Shown here: positions 45,878 through 54,797 of the stretch, piece by piece
How positions within the stretch are numbered: the first letter of the stretch is position 1
How the letters are laid out: each line of letters opens with the position of its first letter
DNA from: Henriciella sp. AS95
Lineage (GTDB): Bacteria; Pseudomonadota; Alphaproteobacteria; Caulobacterales; Hyphomonadaceae
Assembly: GCF_038900055.1 (NCBI RefSeq)
Contig: NZ_JBBMQM010000001.1
Span: forward strand, 1,054,001-1,118,000
Direction of reading: 5' to 3'
DNA length: 64,000 bases
Position numbers and translations under genes: made by a program
Notes under the pieces: model-generated
Seen by the model: the letters and a program-made list of their open reading frames with translations, nothing else
What the model was told of the DNA's origin: nothing
Database searches by the model: none

Positions 45878-46711
45878 CTACCCGTCTAGCAGTGAGCGCG
45901 GGCTGCCGACTTCGTACATATTGATCAGACCGCCGCCGCGACTTGTGCCGTCATAGAGGTCATAGCCGAGCAGGCTCTGGGCGCGCTCCGGAAGCGTGCG
46001 GACCGTTTCAAGTGGAACGCCAAGCCAGCTGTTCTCGACCGGTACAAGCCATCCATGACAGTAGGAGACAGACAGGCCGCGCCGGGGTACGCCGCTGACA
46101 TTCTGGCCGCCGCCATGCAGCGTCTGGCCGGTAAACATGGCCACCGAGCCTGGGGACATGACCGCCTGCGTGATCTCTTCGGCTTTGGGTTCCCTTGCGC
46201 GGTCCCATTTGTGGCTGCCCGGAACGACCACCGTTGCGCCGTTCTCGGCCGAGTAATCACTGAGCGCGATCATGACATTCACCACGAGCGGCGCGGCACT
46301 TTGCGCAACTCGCGGCCAGGAATCGTCGTCGCGATGTATCGGCTGGGCTGTCTCTCCGCCCCGGATTTCGATCAGCTCGGCGGAGCTTAGGCGGTAATCA
46401 GTGCAATTTGGTTTGAGCTGACTGTCCATGACGGTCATGATCCGTGGATCGATCAAGACATCCGGAAAGCTCGAGGACTTTGCGGCGATGCCATGAAGGC
46501 GAACCGTGTAACCCCCGAGAAAGTCGTCATACATACTCTTTTGTTCGCGGGGCTTGCTGGCGTCGATGTAGGGCTGAAGCTCTTCATTGAGCGCATTCAC
46601 GATGTCCGGCGCCAGAAAGTTCTCCACGATGACAACCCCGTCTGTTTCCAGCGCGGCATTGATGTCATCGCCAGAGCATGAGCCTGATAGCCTCTCCACA
46701 GTCGCACCCAT
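45878..46711 (-). CDS. Phytanoyl-CoA dioxygenase (PhyH) family protein
   Basis: A 277-residue Fe(II)/2-oxoglutarate dioxygenase. I start it at ATG 46711, preceded by GGAGGAAG; a longer reading to 46786 is less likely. The iron site is His and Asp in QPIHRDDDSWPR near residue 143 and the distal His in QTLHGGGQN near 218. It is 2 bp upstream of the betA-like gene, so it leads that operon. I infer hydroxylation or oxidative demethylation that produces or modifies the alcohol for the BetA-like enzyme. Confidence 0.9.
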   Translation of the reverse strand: MGATVERLSGSCSGDDINAALETDGVVIVENFLAPDIVNALNEELQPYIDASKPREQKSMYDDFLGGYTVRLHGIAAKSSSFPDVLIDPRIMTVMDSQLKPNCTDYRLSSAELIEIRGGETAQPIHRDDDSWPRVAQSAAPLVVNVMIALSDYSAENGATVVVPGSHKWDRAREPKAEEITQAVMSPGSVAMFTGQTLHGGGQNVSGVPRRGLSVSYCHGWLVPVENSWLGVPLETVRTLPERAQSLLGYDLYDGTSRGGGLINMYEVGSPRSLLDG

Positions 46712-46744
46712 CAGCTTCCTCCGAATGATGTTGTCTATATTTCG

Positions 46745-46765
46745 GCACATTTTCAGAAAATGCGC
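46745..46765. promoter_or_regulatory. Candidate operator, 21-bp inverted repeat
   Basis: Arms GCACATTTTC and GAAAATGCGC around a single central A, with one mismatch. It lies 34-54 bp upstream of the PhyH-betA-MFS operon, in the region shared with the divergent pair of BetI-like genes. This is a natural binding site for one of those repressors. Confidence 0.5.
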
Positions 46766-46896
46766 AAAAAGTAAATGGTCAAGCAATTACTAATATGATT
46801 TTCTGCTGCCTGGGTCGGTTCTGGACGCGCAGGCTTTCCTTTGTAGGTCTGAAAACCTATGCGACAGATTGAGTGGAATTGAATTAGACCGGAGCC

Positions 46897-47505
46897 ATGC
46901 AGACAGCGCCTCGCCAACGACGCCATCGCGATCAAAGCCAGAGACATCTGGTCGACGCGACGATTTCGGCGATCTACAAGCATGGTTTCCATGAAGCCAC
47001 GACGCAGAGAATAGCCGAAGAGGCGAAACTGTCCGCGGGCAATATCCACTACCATTTCGGGTCCAAGGAAGAGCTGTTTGCAGCGGCCATGCGTCAGCTG
47101 ATGTCCGACATCAGTGACACACTCGTCTATCAGCTCGGCAAGGCTGATACGCCTTTGGCGCGGGCTCATGCGATCATTAAGGCCAACCTGTCAGAGCCAC
47201 TTTATACCCATCGCAACTGCTTTGTCTGGCTTCAATTCTGGTCCGAGACGGCGAGGTCCGAAGAGCTGGCCCGGCTTGAGCGCATCAACGCTCTGCGCTT
47301 TCGCCGGAACCTTCTTGATGCATTGGTTAAGCTTCTTCCTCGCAAGGAGGCTGAGCGCATCGTTCAGGAGCTGGTCGCGATGGTGGATGGGCTCTGGCTT
47401 CACAAGGCTCAGAAAGATCAAGCCGTCACGCCCGACGCCGCGTGCGCCATGGTGTTTTCCTATCTTGAGCGCAGGCTCGTCTCTGCGGCAGGGCAGGGGG
47501 GCTAA
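46897..47505 (+). CDS. BetI-like TetR regulator (first)
   Basis: A 202-residue TetR protein of the BetI type. The HTH is LVDATISAIYKHGFHEATTQ and AGNIHYHFGSKEELFAAAM (residues about 18-65); the ligand domain carries the BetI-like WLQFWSETARS and AMVDGLW. It is divergent from the PhyH-betA operon and 5 bp from a second BetI-like gene. It is expected to repress the bet-like genes and respond to choline or the actual substrate. Confidence 0.9.
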   Translation: MQTAPRQRRHRDQSQRHLVDATISAIYKHGFHEATTQRIAEEAKLSAGNIHYHFGSKEELFAAAMRQLMSDISDTLVYQLGKADTPLARAHAIIKANLSEPLYTHRNCFVWLQFWSETARSEELARLERINALRFRRNLLDALVKLLPRKEAERIVQELVAMVDGLWLHKAQKDQAVTPDAACAMVFSYLERRLVSAAGQGG

Positions 47506-47510
47506 GCGAG

Positions 47511-48089
47511 ATGGGACGGGCAGAGAAAAAGCTGTTACGCAAGCAGAGCCTGATCGAGGCGACGGTTACCTGCGTCACCAGATATGGTTACGCCCAATCG
47601 ACCATTCAGCGCATCGCCGCCGAAGCTGGTCTCACCGGTGGCACTATCTACCGTCATTTCAACGACAAACGCGATCTCTTCGCGGCGACGATGCGCCACT
47701 TGTTGAAACTTGTCCTGGCCGAGGAAGGCGAAGCCGTCGCAAGAGCCGATACAGATGCTGATCGGCTCAAGGCGGTCATATCTTCAAAGTTTGCGCCCGG
47801 GCTTTTCAATTCGGCATTCTGTACCGTCTGGCTTCATTTCTGGGCCAATGCGCAGTCGGATCCGGCGTTCGCGCGGATAGAGCGGTTGAGCGACCGGCTG
47901 CTGCACCGCAGTTTGAGCCGCTATGCCCGCCGCGTGATGGCGCCGGAGATTGCCGGCGACTTTGCGAGCGAGGTTTCGCTCATCATTGACGGGCTTTGGG
48001 TAGCGCACGCTCAGAACGCTGATGAACTGACGGCACTTGAGGCGAATGAAATCGCCCAAGGCTGCCTTGCGGCCAGGCTTGGGCGATAG
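47511..48089 (+). CDS. BetI-like TetR regulator (second)
   Basis: A 192-residue TetR protein, also BetI-like: LIEATVTCVTRYGYAQST and GGTIYRHFNDKRDLFAATM in the HTH part, and VWLHFWANAQSD and LIIDGLW in the ligand part. It lies 5 bp after its paralogue and converges on the dehydrogenase gene with a 4-bp gap. Two tandem BetI-type genes suggest that one controls the PhyH-betA side and the other the betB-receptor side. Confidence 0.9.
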   Translation: MGRAEKKLLRKQSLIEATVTCVTRYGYAQSTIQRIAAEAGLTGGTIYRHFNDKRDLFAATMRHLLKLVLAEEGEAVARADTDADRLKAVISSKFAPGLFNSAFCTVWLHFWANAQSDPAFARIERLSDRLLHRSLSRYARRVMAPEIAGDFASEVSLIIDGLWVAHAQNADELTALEANEIAQGCLAARLGR

Positions 48090-48093
48090 CGGC

Positions 48094-49005
48094 TCAAGCC
48101 TCCCAGTGTAGCGGCCAATCGCCGTCAAGGCGCAAGTCTTCGCCAACGGCATCCTCGATCAGCTTTGCGACGTGAAGTTCACCAGCGCCGCCGCCATAGG
48201 CTTCGGCGGCATCGGCAAAGCGTTCGCGCACGCGGGCACCGATTGGAATCGGTACATTGCCTCTCTCCGCCAAAGCCGCGCAAAGGCGCAAATCCTTGAG
48301 GCAGAGGTCCAGGGTGAAGGACGGATCATAGTGGCCGGCGAAGATGGACGGTGCATCGTGGCGAGCAACAAAGCTGTCGCCGACACTATCCTTGATAGCG
48401 TCCCACAGCACATCAAGCGGCACGCCGGCGCGCCGACCCAGCATCAAGCCTTCGCCAATGACGGCGGCATGCGTGAACCAGAGATAATTGGTGACCAGCT
48501 TCACGGCATTCCCTGTGCCAAGCTTGCCGCAGCGGATCACGCGGCCCATGCGCGACAGGATTGGTTCGACGGCGTCCAGCGCATCGTCCTCGCCGCCAGC
48601 AAACAGCGTCAGCTCACCACGCCGGGCGCCGTCGACGGCTCCAGTGACGGGCGAGTCGACCGTTTTGACGCCAAGCTTTTCGGCCTGTTCGGCCAGTTCA
48701 ATGACCAGGCCCGCATCATTTGTGGTGGTGTCCACCCAGATTGTGCCTTCGCCGAGCCCTTCAAAGACACCAGCTTCGCCGCGCATGACGGTGTCGACAA
48801 TGTCAGGCTTGGGGAGGGATGTGATCAGAATGTCGACATCGCGAGCGCACTCTGCCGGCGTTTCGGCCCAGCTCGCACCAGCCTCGATATGCTGGGCGGC
48901 GCGCGCCTTGTCGATGTCATGCACTTTAAGCTCCAAGCCCGAGCGCTGCAGCACCATCGCCATGTTGGCGCCCATATTCCCGAGACCGATAAATCCAACA
49001 CGCAT
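48094..49005 (-). CDS. 3-Hydroxyisobutyrate-dehydrogenase-family oxidoreductase
   Basis: A 303-residue beta-hydroxyacid dehydrogenase. I start it at ATG 49005, preceded by GAGGAGA; the longer reading adds an unlikely leader. The nucleotide site is GFIGLGNMGANMA at the N-terminus, then TVDSPVTGAVDGARRGELTLFAGG near residue 115 with the substrate site, and the catalytic Lys in LGTGNAVKLVTNYLW near 170. Members oxidise 3-hydroxyisobutyrate, tartronate semialdehyde and similar compounds. It is divergent from betB and probably works in the same pathway. Confidence 0.9.
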   Translation of the reverse strand: MRVGFIGLGNMGANMAMVLQRSGLELKVHDIDKARAAQHIEAGASWAETPAECARDVDILITSLPKPDIVDTVMRGEAGVFEGLGEGTIWVDTTTNDAGLVIELAEQAEKLGVKTVDSPVTGAVDGARRGELTLFAGGEDDALDAVEPILSRMGRVIRCGKLGTGNAVKLVTNYLWFTHAAVIGEGLMLGRRAGVPLDVLWDAIKDSVGDSFVARHDAPSIFAGHYDPSFTLDLCLKDLRLCAALAERGNVPIPIGARVRERFADAAEAYGGGAGELHVAKLIEDAVGEDLRLDGDWPLHWEA

Positions 49006-49087
49006 GCGTTTCTCCTCTGACTGACTGTTCGGCTGGGGCTTCTCCATGAAGCGGCCAGCGGGCTGTGAAACTGCGAAATACACGCAA

Positions 49088-49117
49088 TTGACAAAATGTA
49101 ATTGACCGTGCAGTTAT
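49088..49117 (+). promoter_or_regulatory. Possible betB promoter with AATTGAC repeats
   Basis: TTGACA at 49088-49093 is followed 17-18 bp later by a weak -10 (AGTTAT, 49112-49117). AATTGAC occurs at 49086-49092 and again at 49100-49106, with AATCGAC at 49130-49136. The repeats overlap the promoter and could be operator half-sites. Confidence 0.35.
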
Positions 49118-49171
49118 TTTTTTAGACGTAATCGACGAGACAGTCATCCGCAAGGGAAAAGGAAGCGCGAC

Positions 49172-50629
49172 GTGAGCTACGCCATAGACCTGTTTATCGA
49201 CGGAAAGCGTGTGGCCGGAGAGGGCGAGACAGAGTTTATCTGCCGCAATCCAGCCACAGGCGAAGAGATCGGCCGGTTCCGTGAGGCCAGTCCCGACCAG
49301 ATTGAGGCCGCGATTGCATCTGCCACCCGGGCCCAAAAAGGCTGGGCTGCGATGCCAGCGGAAGAGCGCGGCCGGATCCTTCGCAAGGCGGCCGAGATTT
49401 TGCGGTCTCGCAACGACGAACTCGCGCGCATAGAGGTGCAGGACACTGGCAAACCTATTGCTGAGGCCAGTGTTGTCGACATCCAGACCGGTGCAGACGC
49501 GATCGAACATTATGCTAATCTCGCCGGCAGCCTGGCAGGTGAGTATCAGGATTTCGGATACGGCTTCTATTACACGCGCCGCGAACCAGTCGGCGTTTGC
49601 GGTGGTATCGGCGCCTGGAATTATCCGCTGCAGATAGCCTGCTGGAAGTCCGCTCCGGCACTCGCGGCTGGAAACGCCATGATCTTCAAGCCGTCGGAGC
49701 TAACGCCAATCAATGCCGTGGCTCTGGCTGAGATCTATTGCGAGGCGGGTATGCCGCCCGGCGTCTTCAACGTCCTTCAGGGCGAACGAAATCCCGGCGC
49801 CGCGCTTGCAGCGCATCCGGCTGTCGCCAAGGTTTCCTTGACGGGGAGTGCCCCGACGGGGCGCAAGGTGATGGAAGCTGCATCCCCGCGCCTAAAGGAA
49901 GTCTCGCTCGAGCTTGGTGGCAAGTCCCCGCTGATCATCTTCGATGATGCCGATCCTGAATATGCAGCGCGTCTCGCCATGTATGCGAACTTCCTGACCC
50001 AGGGCGAAATCTGCGCGAACGGCACGCGCGTCTTTGTTCAGGCTGACGTTTATGACGACGTCCTCGAAGAAATTGTGAAACGGACCAAGACGCTGAGAGT
50101 CGGCGCTCCGGATGATCCGGAAACGCAGATTGGCGCGCTTATCTCCGAGAACCATCTCGGTGTCGTAAATGGCTTCGTTGAGCGGGCGCGCGAAGCTGGC
50201 GCGACGATCCTGTGCGGTGGTCACCGTGTCGATGTCGCGGGACATGAGGGAGGCGCGTTCTATGCGCCTACGGTCATCGCCGACAGCACGGACGATATGG
50301 AGCATGTTCGCGAGGAGATTTTCGGGCCGGTCATGACCGTTCTGAAGTTCGATACCGAGGACGAAGTCGTCGCCCGCGCAAACCAGTCCGACTACGGCCT
50401 GGCGGGCGGCGTGGTCACGAAAGATCTGGTCCGGGCCCATCGCGTGGCGGCGAGCGTTCAGACCGGCATGTTCTGGATCAACACCTACCAGGCCCAGCCC
50501 ATGCAGATACCGTTCGGCGGCTACAAGCAGTCCGGCATTGGCCGTGAGAATGGCTGGGACGTCCTTGATGCCTACACCCAGAAGAAGAGCGTCTTCGTAC
50601 AGATGAAGCCCGAAGACCTTCCTTTCTGA
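49172..50629 (+). CDS. betB: BetB-like aldehyde dehydrogenase (betaine-aldehyde type)
   Basis: A 485-residue NAD(P)-dependent aldehyde dehydrogenase starting at GTG 49172, with AAGGAAG upstream. Motifs are GGIGAWNYPLQIACWKSAPA near residue 143, the catalytic Glu in SLELGGKSPLI near 250 and the nucleophile Cys in TQGEICANGTRV near 285. Its overall character is BetB (betaine-aldehyde dehydrogenase). The BetA-like gene lies about 3.3 kb away, in a separate operon. A TonB receptor follows after 48 bp. The true aldehyde could be a betaine-aldehyde analogue. Confidence 0.87.
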   Translation: MSYAIDLFIDGKRVAGEGETEFICRNPATGEEIGRFREASPDQIEAAIASATRAQKGWAAMPAEERGRILRKAAEILRSRNDELARIEVQDTGKPIAEASVVDIQTGADAIEHYANLAGSLAGEYQDFGYGFYYTRREPVGVCGGIGAWNYPLQIACWKSAPALAAGNAMIFKPSELTPINAVALAEIYCEAGMPPGVFNVLQGERNPGAALAAHPAVAKVSLTGSAPTGRKVMEAASPRLKEVSLELGGKSPLIIFDDADPEYAARLAMYANFLTQGEICANGTRVFVQADVYDDVLEEIVKRTKTLRVGAPDDPETQIGALISENHLGVVNGFVERAREAGATILCGGHRVDVAGHEGGAFYAPTVIADSTDDMEHVREEIFGPVMTVLKFDTEDEVVARANQSDYGLAGGVVTKDLVRAHRVAASVQTGMFWINTYQAQPMQIPFGGYKQSGIGRENGWDVLDAYTQKKSVFVQMKPEDLPF

Positions 50630-50677
50630 TCTTTCAATCAATCAAAAAACACCGCAACGCGGCTCCGGGAGGATAAT

Positions 50678-53005
50678 ATGAAGAAAACAGATCGATGGTC
50701 CCTGATGATGGGGGCTGCATCCACTCTTGTTCTGTCTATCGCGGCGCCTGCCATGGCGCAGAATGCGGACCAGGAAGATAGCCGCAGCCGCGTCCTTCAG
50801 ACCGTAAAAGTGACCGCTGAGCGCAGAGAAGCCTCACAACAGGATGTCCCGATCACAGTCGCGACTGTCGATGAGCGGATGTTGAGCGAAGGCGATTATC
50901 GCACCAGCGAGGATCTTGCCCAGCAGATCCCCGGCCTGCAGATCAAATCGTCCTTCTCGGCATCGAACCCGACCATCTTTATCCGCGGCGTTGGCATCAA
51001 TGACTTCAACCCCGCCAATAGTGGCGCGATTGGTGTCATGATCGATGACATGTTCTATAACTCGACCACTGGGCAGCTTTTCCAACTGTTCGATCTGGAC
51101 CGGGTGGAAGTGCTGAAGGGGCCGCAGGGAACGCTCTATGGCCGTAACACCACTGGCGGCGTTCTGAGTATTCATACCAAGGAGCCTGGCTTCGAAACGG
51201 GCGGTTATGTCAACGCGACCTATGGCCGGTTCAATCAGTTGGACCTTGAGGGCGCCGTCACGCTTCCTGTGAGCGACAAGCTCTCTTTCCGCCTGTCCGG
51301 CGTCTCCAATACACGTGATGGCACGCGCGACATCGCTTTTCCGAACGGAACCAGCCGCGAAAAGAACGACGTCGATTTCCAGGCTGCCCGGCTGCAAATG
51401 CTGTTCGAGCCGAATGATGCACTGAAAATTCTCGGCAAGCTGGAATATGGCAAGAGCAGCGCGACCTCTCGCTCCTATGAGAGCCAGGGTCTGATCAATT
51501 TCACAACAGGGCAGTACGGACTTGCCGACTACGACGGCGTCTGCGGCGGCCGCGGCGCTGCGGTCTGCGGCGATGCTTTCGGCTATGTCGATAATTCCGA
51601 TCCGTATTCTGGCGCGGAAAATCTCAAGGATACGCCGGAGGAGGTCGAGGCCTTCACCGCAAATCTGCGGGTCGAATGGGATCTCGGGAACTTTGAATTG
51701 ACGTCTGTCACAGGGTATCTCGACACCAACAGGGAAGCGATCCTTGAAGTCGATGCGTCTCCGAACCGGCTTGTCGAAGAGTATATCAAGGATGGGTCTG
51801 AACAGTTCAGCCAGGAACTACGCCTCGCATCGAACTGGGAAGGTCCGCTCAGCCTGATCGCAGGCGCGTTCTATCTTCAGGATGAGCTGACTGGTCAGGA
51901 TTCGTTTGAGCTGCTTGCCGGCCTCAACCCGACGCCCGGCACGCCGTATTTCGATGCCACCAATTTCATTCTGCGGACAGACCGGTTCTATACCCAGAAG
52001 ACCGACACCTTCGCGGTGTTTGCCCAGTCCGACTATGAGCTGACGGATCGCTTGACCGCCACGCTTGGCGCCCGTTTCACCTGGGAGGAGCGTACGCTCG
52101 ATCACGTTGCCTATGCCGGGCCGGTCGATGCTGTCCCGCTTACAGAAAAGGTTCCTGTTTATGCGACGCTGCTCGATACGAGCAATTTTGCAACGGATGA
52201 ACTTACGTTCGAGGAGCCGACCTTCCGCGCTGCTCTTTCCTATGATGTCAGCGATGACGTGATGATGTACGCGTCCGTGTCGCGTGGCTTCAAGAGCGGT
52301 GGCTTCAATACCGGCGCGACGTCAGACCCGATCGAAGCCTCGGTAGTCAAACCTGAAAAGCTGATGGCCTACGAGGCCGGCGTGAAATCTGAATGGTTTG
52401 ACCGCTCGCTTCGCGCCAATGCATCGGTGTTCTATTACGATTATACCGATCTTCAGGTCTTTGGCCTCGCGCCGGGGGCAGTTCCAACACAGACCCTGTT
52501 CAACGCCGAAGAGGCCGAGATCAAGGGGCTTGAATTTGACCTCACGGCTCTTCCAGCTTCCGGCCTCGAACTGTCACTGGCCGGGACGTATCTCGATGCT
52601 GAATACACCAACTTCGTGACCCCTATCGGCCAGAATTTTTCGGGCAATACGATGGTGGCAGCACCAGAATGGAGCCTTGTGGCGCGTGGGCGTTACGATA
52701 CCGGCCCGATCTGGGGTGACCTCGGTCTCGTGGCCAGCGCCGATGCGGCTTATACCGGCGGTCAGTACTTCGACACGCAAAATACCGATCGGCTCGCCCA
52801 GGATGGTTACTGGCTGGCGAACGCCCGTCTTGCGCTACGCCCGCAGACCGGACGCTGGGAAGTGGCGGCGTTCGTAAAAAATATCGCCGACGAAGAGTAT
52901 ACTGTCGATGCCTATGATGTGGCTGATTTCGGCTTCGATGAACTGGTTTACGGCGACCCCCGTACTTACGGCGTCAGCCTGACCTATAGATTCGGTAGCG
53001 ACTAA
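50678..53005 (+). CDS. TonB-dependent receptor (bet-like regulon)
   Basis: A 775-residue receptor with signal peptide ending in APAMAQ, the TonB-box-like LQTVKVTAERRE, the plug (VEVLKGPQGTLYGRNTTGGV) and a long barrel. The final strand reads VSLTYRF followed by Gly-Ser-Asp, so the usual terminal Phe is three residues inside; this is uncommon and might affect barrel assembly. GGGAGG precedes the ATG. Located 48 bp after betB, it probably brings in the substrate of the bet-like genes. Confidence 0.93.
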   Translation: MKKTDRWSLMMGAASTLVLSIAAPAMAQNADQEDSRSRVLQTVKVTAERREASQQDVPITVATVDERMLSEGDYRTSEDLAQQIPGLQIKSSFSASNPTIFIRGVGINDFNPANSGAIGVMIDDMFYNSTTGQLFQLFDLDRVEVLKGPQGTLYGRNTTGGVLSIHTKEPGFETGGYVNATYGRFNQLDLEGAVTLPVSDKLSFRLSGVSNTRDGTRDIAFPNGTSREKNDVDFQAARLQMLFEPNDALKILGKLEYGKSSATSRSYESQGLINFTTGQYGLADYDGVCGGRGAAVCGDAFGYVDNSDPYSGAENLKDTPEEVEAFTANLRVEWDLGNFELTSVTGYLDTNREAILEVDASPNRLVEEYIKDGSEQFSQELRLASNWEGPLSLIAGAFYLQDELTGQDSFELLAGLNPTPGTPYFDATNFILRTDRFYTQKTDTFAVFAQSDYELTDRLTATLGARFTWEERTLDHVAYAGPVDAVPLTEKVPVYATLLDTSNFATDELTFEEPTFRAALSYDVSDDVMMYASVSRGFKSGGFNTGATSDPIEASVVKPEKLMAYEAGVKSEWFDRSLRANASVFYYDYTDLQVFGLAPGAVPTQTLFNAEEAEIKGLEFDLTALPASGLELSLAGTYLDAEYTNFVTPIGQNFSGNTMVAAPEWSLVARGRYDTGPIWGDLGLVASADAAYTGGQYFDTQNTDRLAQDGYWLANARLALRPQTGRWEVAAFVKNIADEEYTVDAYDVADFGFDELVYGDPRTYGVSLTYRFGSD

Positions 53006-53009
53006 GCCA

Positions 53010-53368
53010 GCTCATCAGTTCGATGGTCGGATCAATTTTGGTGAAACCGAAAAGCTCGGCACGGTCGAACAGGGCGTCGCTTTCCCTGGTGGCGGTGACT
53101 TGTTCGACCGAATCTTTCTGACGAGGCCGATTTTCTCTAGGTAATCCGGAGCCCGATAGGCGGTGGGTGGCTAAGGGCATGCGATGCCGGTCAACCGTTC
53201 CGCAAGGTCGTAGGCGTTTAGCGGTGCATCGGTTTCCAGCAGAACTCGATAGACGTGACGGCGGATGCGGGTCATGTGCACGCCAGCGCGCTGGGCCGCA
53301 CGGTCAGCAATTTTGAACTGCGCTTCCATTTGGGCTGTGTCGCAGAGCTGGTTCGTGGGTTTTACCAT
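53010..53368 (-). pseudogene. zur: Broken Zur/Fur-family regulator
   Basis: The intact part starts at ATG 53368 and encodes a Fur-type HTH (RAGVHMTRIRRHVYRVLLET, LNAYDLAERL). A TAG stop at 53171-53173 interrupts it, but the same frame continues with PPTAYRAPDYLEKIGLVRKIRSN, the typical Zur recognition helix and wing. After about 53095 the frame changes, and a fragment like the C-terminal end is seen without the Cys/His metal-binding segment. One nonsense codon plus a frameshift and a deletion make a non-functional gene. A sequencing error could explain only the stop. Confidence 0.72.
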
Positions 53369-53410
53369 GTTGAAATCGCCTCTTGCCAAGGGCCAGATCA
53401 CTTTATAACA

Positions 53411-53431
53411 GTATGTTATAATATTACGAAA
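53411..53431. promoter_or_regulatory. Zur-box-like dyad
   Basis: TGTTATAATATTACG at 53414-53428 closely resembles the alphaproteobacterial Zur box (TGTTATAATATAACA type), with two or three mismatches. It lies between the broken zur-like gene and the COG0523 operon, which belongs to a family commonly derepressed under zinc starvation. Confidence 0.6.
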
Positions 53432-53443
53432 CTAGAAGTGTTG

Positions 53444-53539
53444 ATGCTCAACCGATTTTCGCGAATTCAGGGGGCTTACCGCCTGCCGCACATCTGGCGC
53501 TGGATGCGGCACCAGATCGTCTCTTCACACTGCGCGTAA
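53444..53539 (+). CDS. Possible 31-residue peptide
   Basis: A short reading frame starts 13 bp after the Zur-box-like dyad. The product is basic, with [13 protein letters not shown] and a C-terminal His-Cys, and no family I recognise. A weak ribosome site (AGAAG) precedes it. It might be a leader peptide or small metal-binding protein of the zinc operon, or chance. Confidence 0.25.
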   Translation: MLNRFSRIQGAYRLPHIWRWMRHQIVSSHCA

Positions 53540-53591
53540 TGGACCTGCTCCAAAGACCGAAAAGTCGCCATTCAAGTAAAAAGGATTCCTC

Positions 53592-54797
53592 ATGTCCGCT
53601 CCCCTCCCAGTTACCGTGCTGTCCGGCTTTCTTGGTGCTGGCAAGACCACGCTGCTCAACCATGTCCTCTCAAACCGCGAGGGCCGCCGCGTTGCTGTGA
53701 TCGTCAATGACATGAGTGAGGTGAACATCGATGCCTCGCTCGTGCGCGACGGCGATGCCAACCTTTCCCGGACCGATGAAGCGCTTGTCGAGATGAGCAA
53801 TGGTTGTATCTGCTGCACGCTGCGGGATGATTTGCTGAAAGAGGTGACACAGCTCGCGAAGGAAGGGCGATTCGACTATCTGCTGATCGAGTCCACTGGC
53901 ATTTCGGAACCACTTCCGGTTGCCGCGACGTTCGACTTTCGCGATGAGACCGGATTCTCGCTCGGCGACGTCTCGAAGATCGACACCATGGTCACCGTCG
54001 TCGACGCAGCACATCTCCTGAAGGACTATAGCAGCTCGGACTTCCTGGCCGATCGCGGCGAAAGTCTCGGTGAGGATGACGACCGCCCACTCGTGCAGCT
54101 ACTCGTCGATCAGATCGAGTTCGCCGACGTCATCATCCTGAACAAGACCGACATCGTCGCGCCTGACCAACTGGATATTGTGCGAAAGCTCGTGCGGTCG
54201 CTGAACCCGGATGCCGATATCGTGGAGTCCAGATTTGGTGATGTGCCCCTGGACAAGGTTATGGGCACCGGTCGGTTCGACTTCGAGAAGGCGCATGAAC
54301 ACCCGCTTTGGGCGAAGGAACTTTACAGCTTCAATGAGCATGTGCCGGAGACCGAAGAGTATGGCATCGAGAGTTTCGTCTATCGCGCCCGACGGCCGTT
54401 CGATCCGGAAAAGCTCCATAGCTTCTTCAACGAGCCTTGGCCGAATGTCGTTCGCGCCAAAGGCTTCTTCTGGATTTCGAGCCGTCCGGGCTGGCTCGGC
54501 GAAGTCAGCCAGGCGGGCGCACTGGTGCGCCACAATGGCATTGGTACATGGTGGTCGGCCGTTCCGCGCGAACGCTGGCCCGACGCCAACAATCTTGAAA
54601 CCTATCTGGCCTCCGTCTGGGACGACGAATTTGGCGACCGTCGCCAGGAGATCGTCTTTATCGGGATCGACATGGATCAGGAGGCGATTACTCGGCGGCT
54701 GGATAGCTGCCTCACCGATCCGCGGCGCGATTCCAGCGGCGAGATTATCGCGTCGGACTCTAGTGCAGATCCCTTTCCGGTCTGGAGCCGAGGTTGA
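53592..54797 (+). CDS. COG0523 (CobW/ZigA-type) zinc-chaperone GTPase
   Basis: A 401-residue G3E GTPase. The P-loop is [13 protein letters not shown] near residue 11, the metal motif is GCICC near 72, the Walker B region is [10 protein letters not shown] and the base motif is NKTD near 188. A C-terminal CobW_C domain follows. Members move zinc to client proteins when zinc is scarce. The upstream Zur-box-like dyad and the downstream DUF1826 gene fit the zinc-starvation subgroup (ZigA type) rather than cobalamin synthesis. Confidence 0.92.
   Translation: MSAPLPVTVLSGFLGAGKTTLLNHVLSNREGRRVAVIVNDMSEVNIDASLVRDGDANLSRTDEALVEMSNGCICCTLRDDLLKEVTQLAKEGRFDYLLIESTGISEPLPVAATFDFRDETGFSLGDVSKIDTMVTVVDAAHLLKDYSSSDFLADRGESLGEDDDRPLVQLLVDQIEFADVIILNKTDIVAPDQLDIVRKLVRSLNPDADIVESRFGDVPLDKVMGTGRFDFEKAHEHPLWAKELYSFNEHVPETEEYGIESFVYRARRPFDPEKLHSFFNEPWPNVVRAKGFFWISSRPGWLGEVSQAGALVRHNGIGTWWSAVPRERWPDANNLETYLASVWDDEFGDRRQEIVFIGIDMDQEAITRRLDSCLTDPRRDSSGEIIASDSSADPFPVWSRG

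Noticed and set aside
48172-49020. A 282-codon open frame opposite the hydroxyacid dehydrogenase
   Set aside because: Shadow of a clear dehydrogenase gene.
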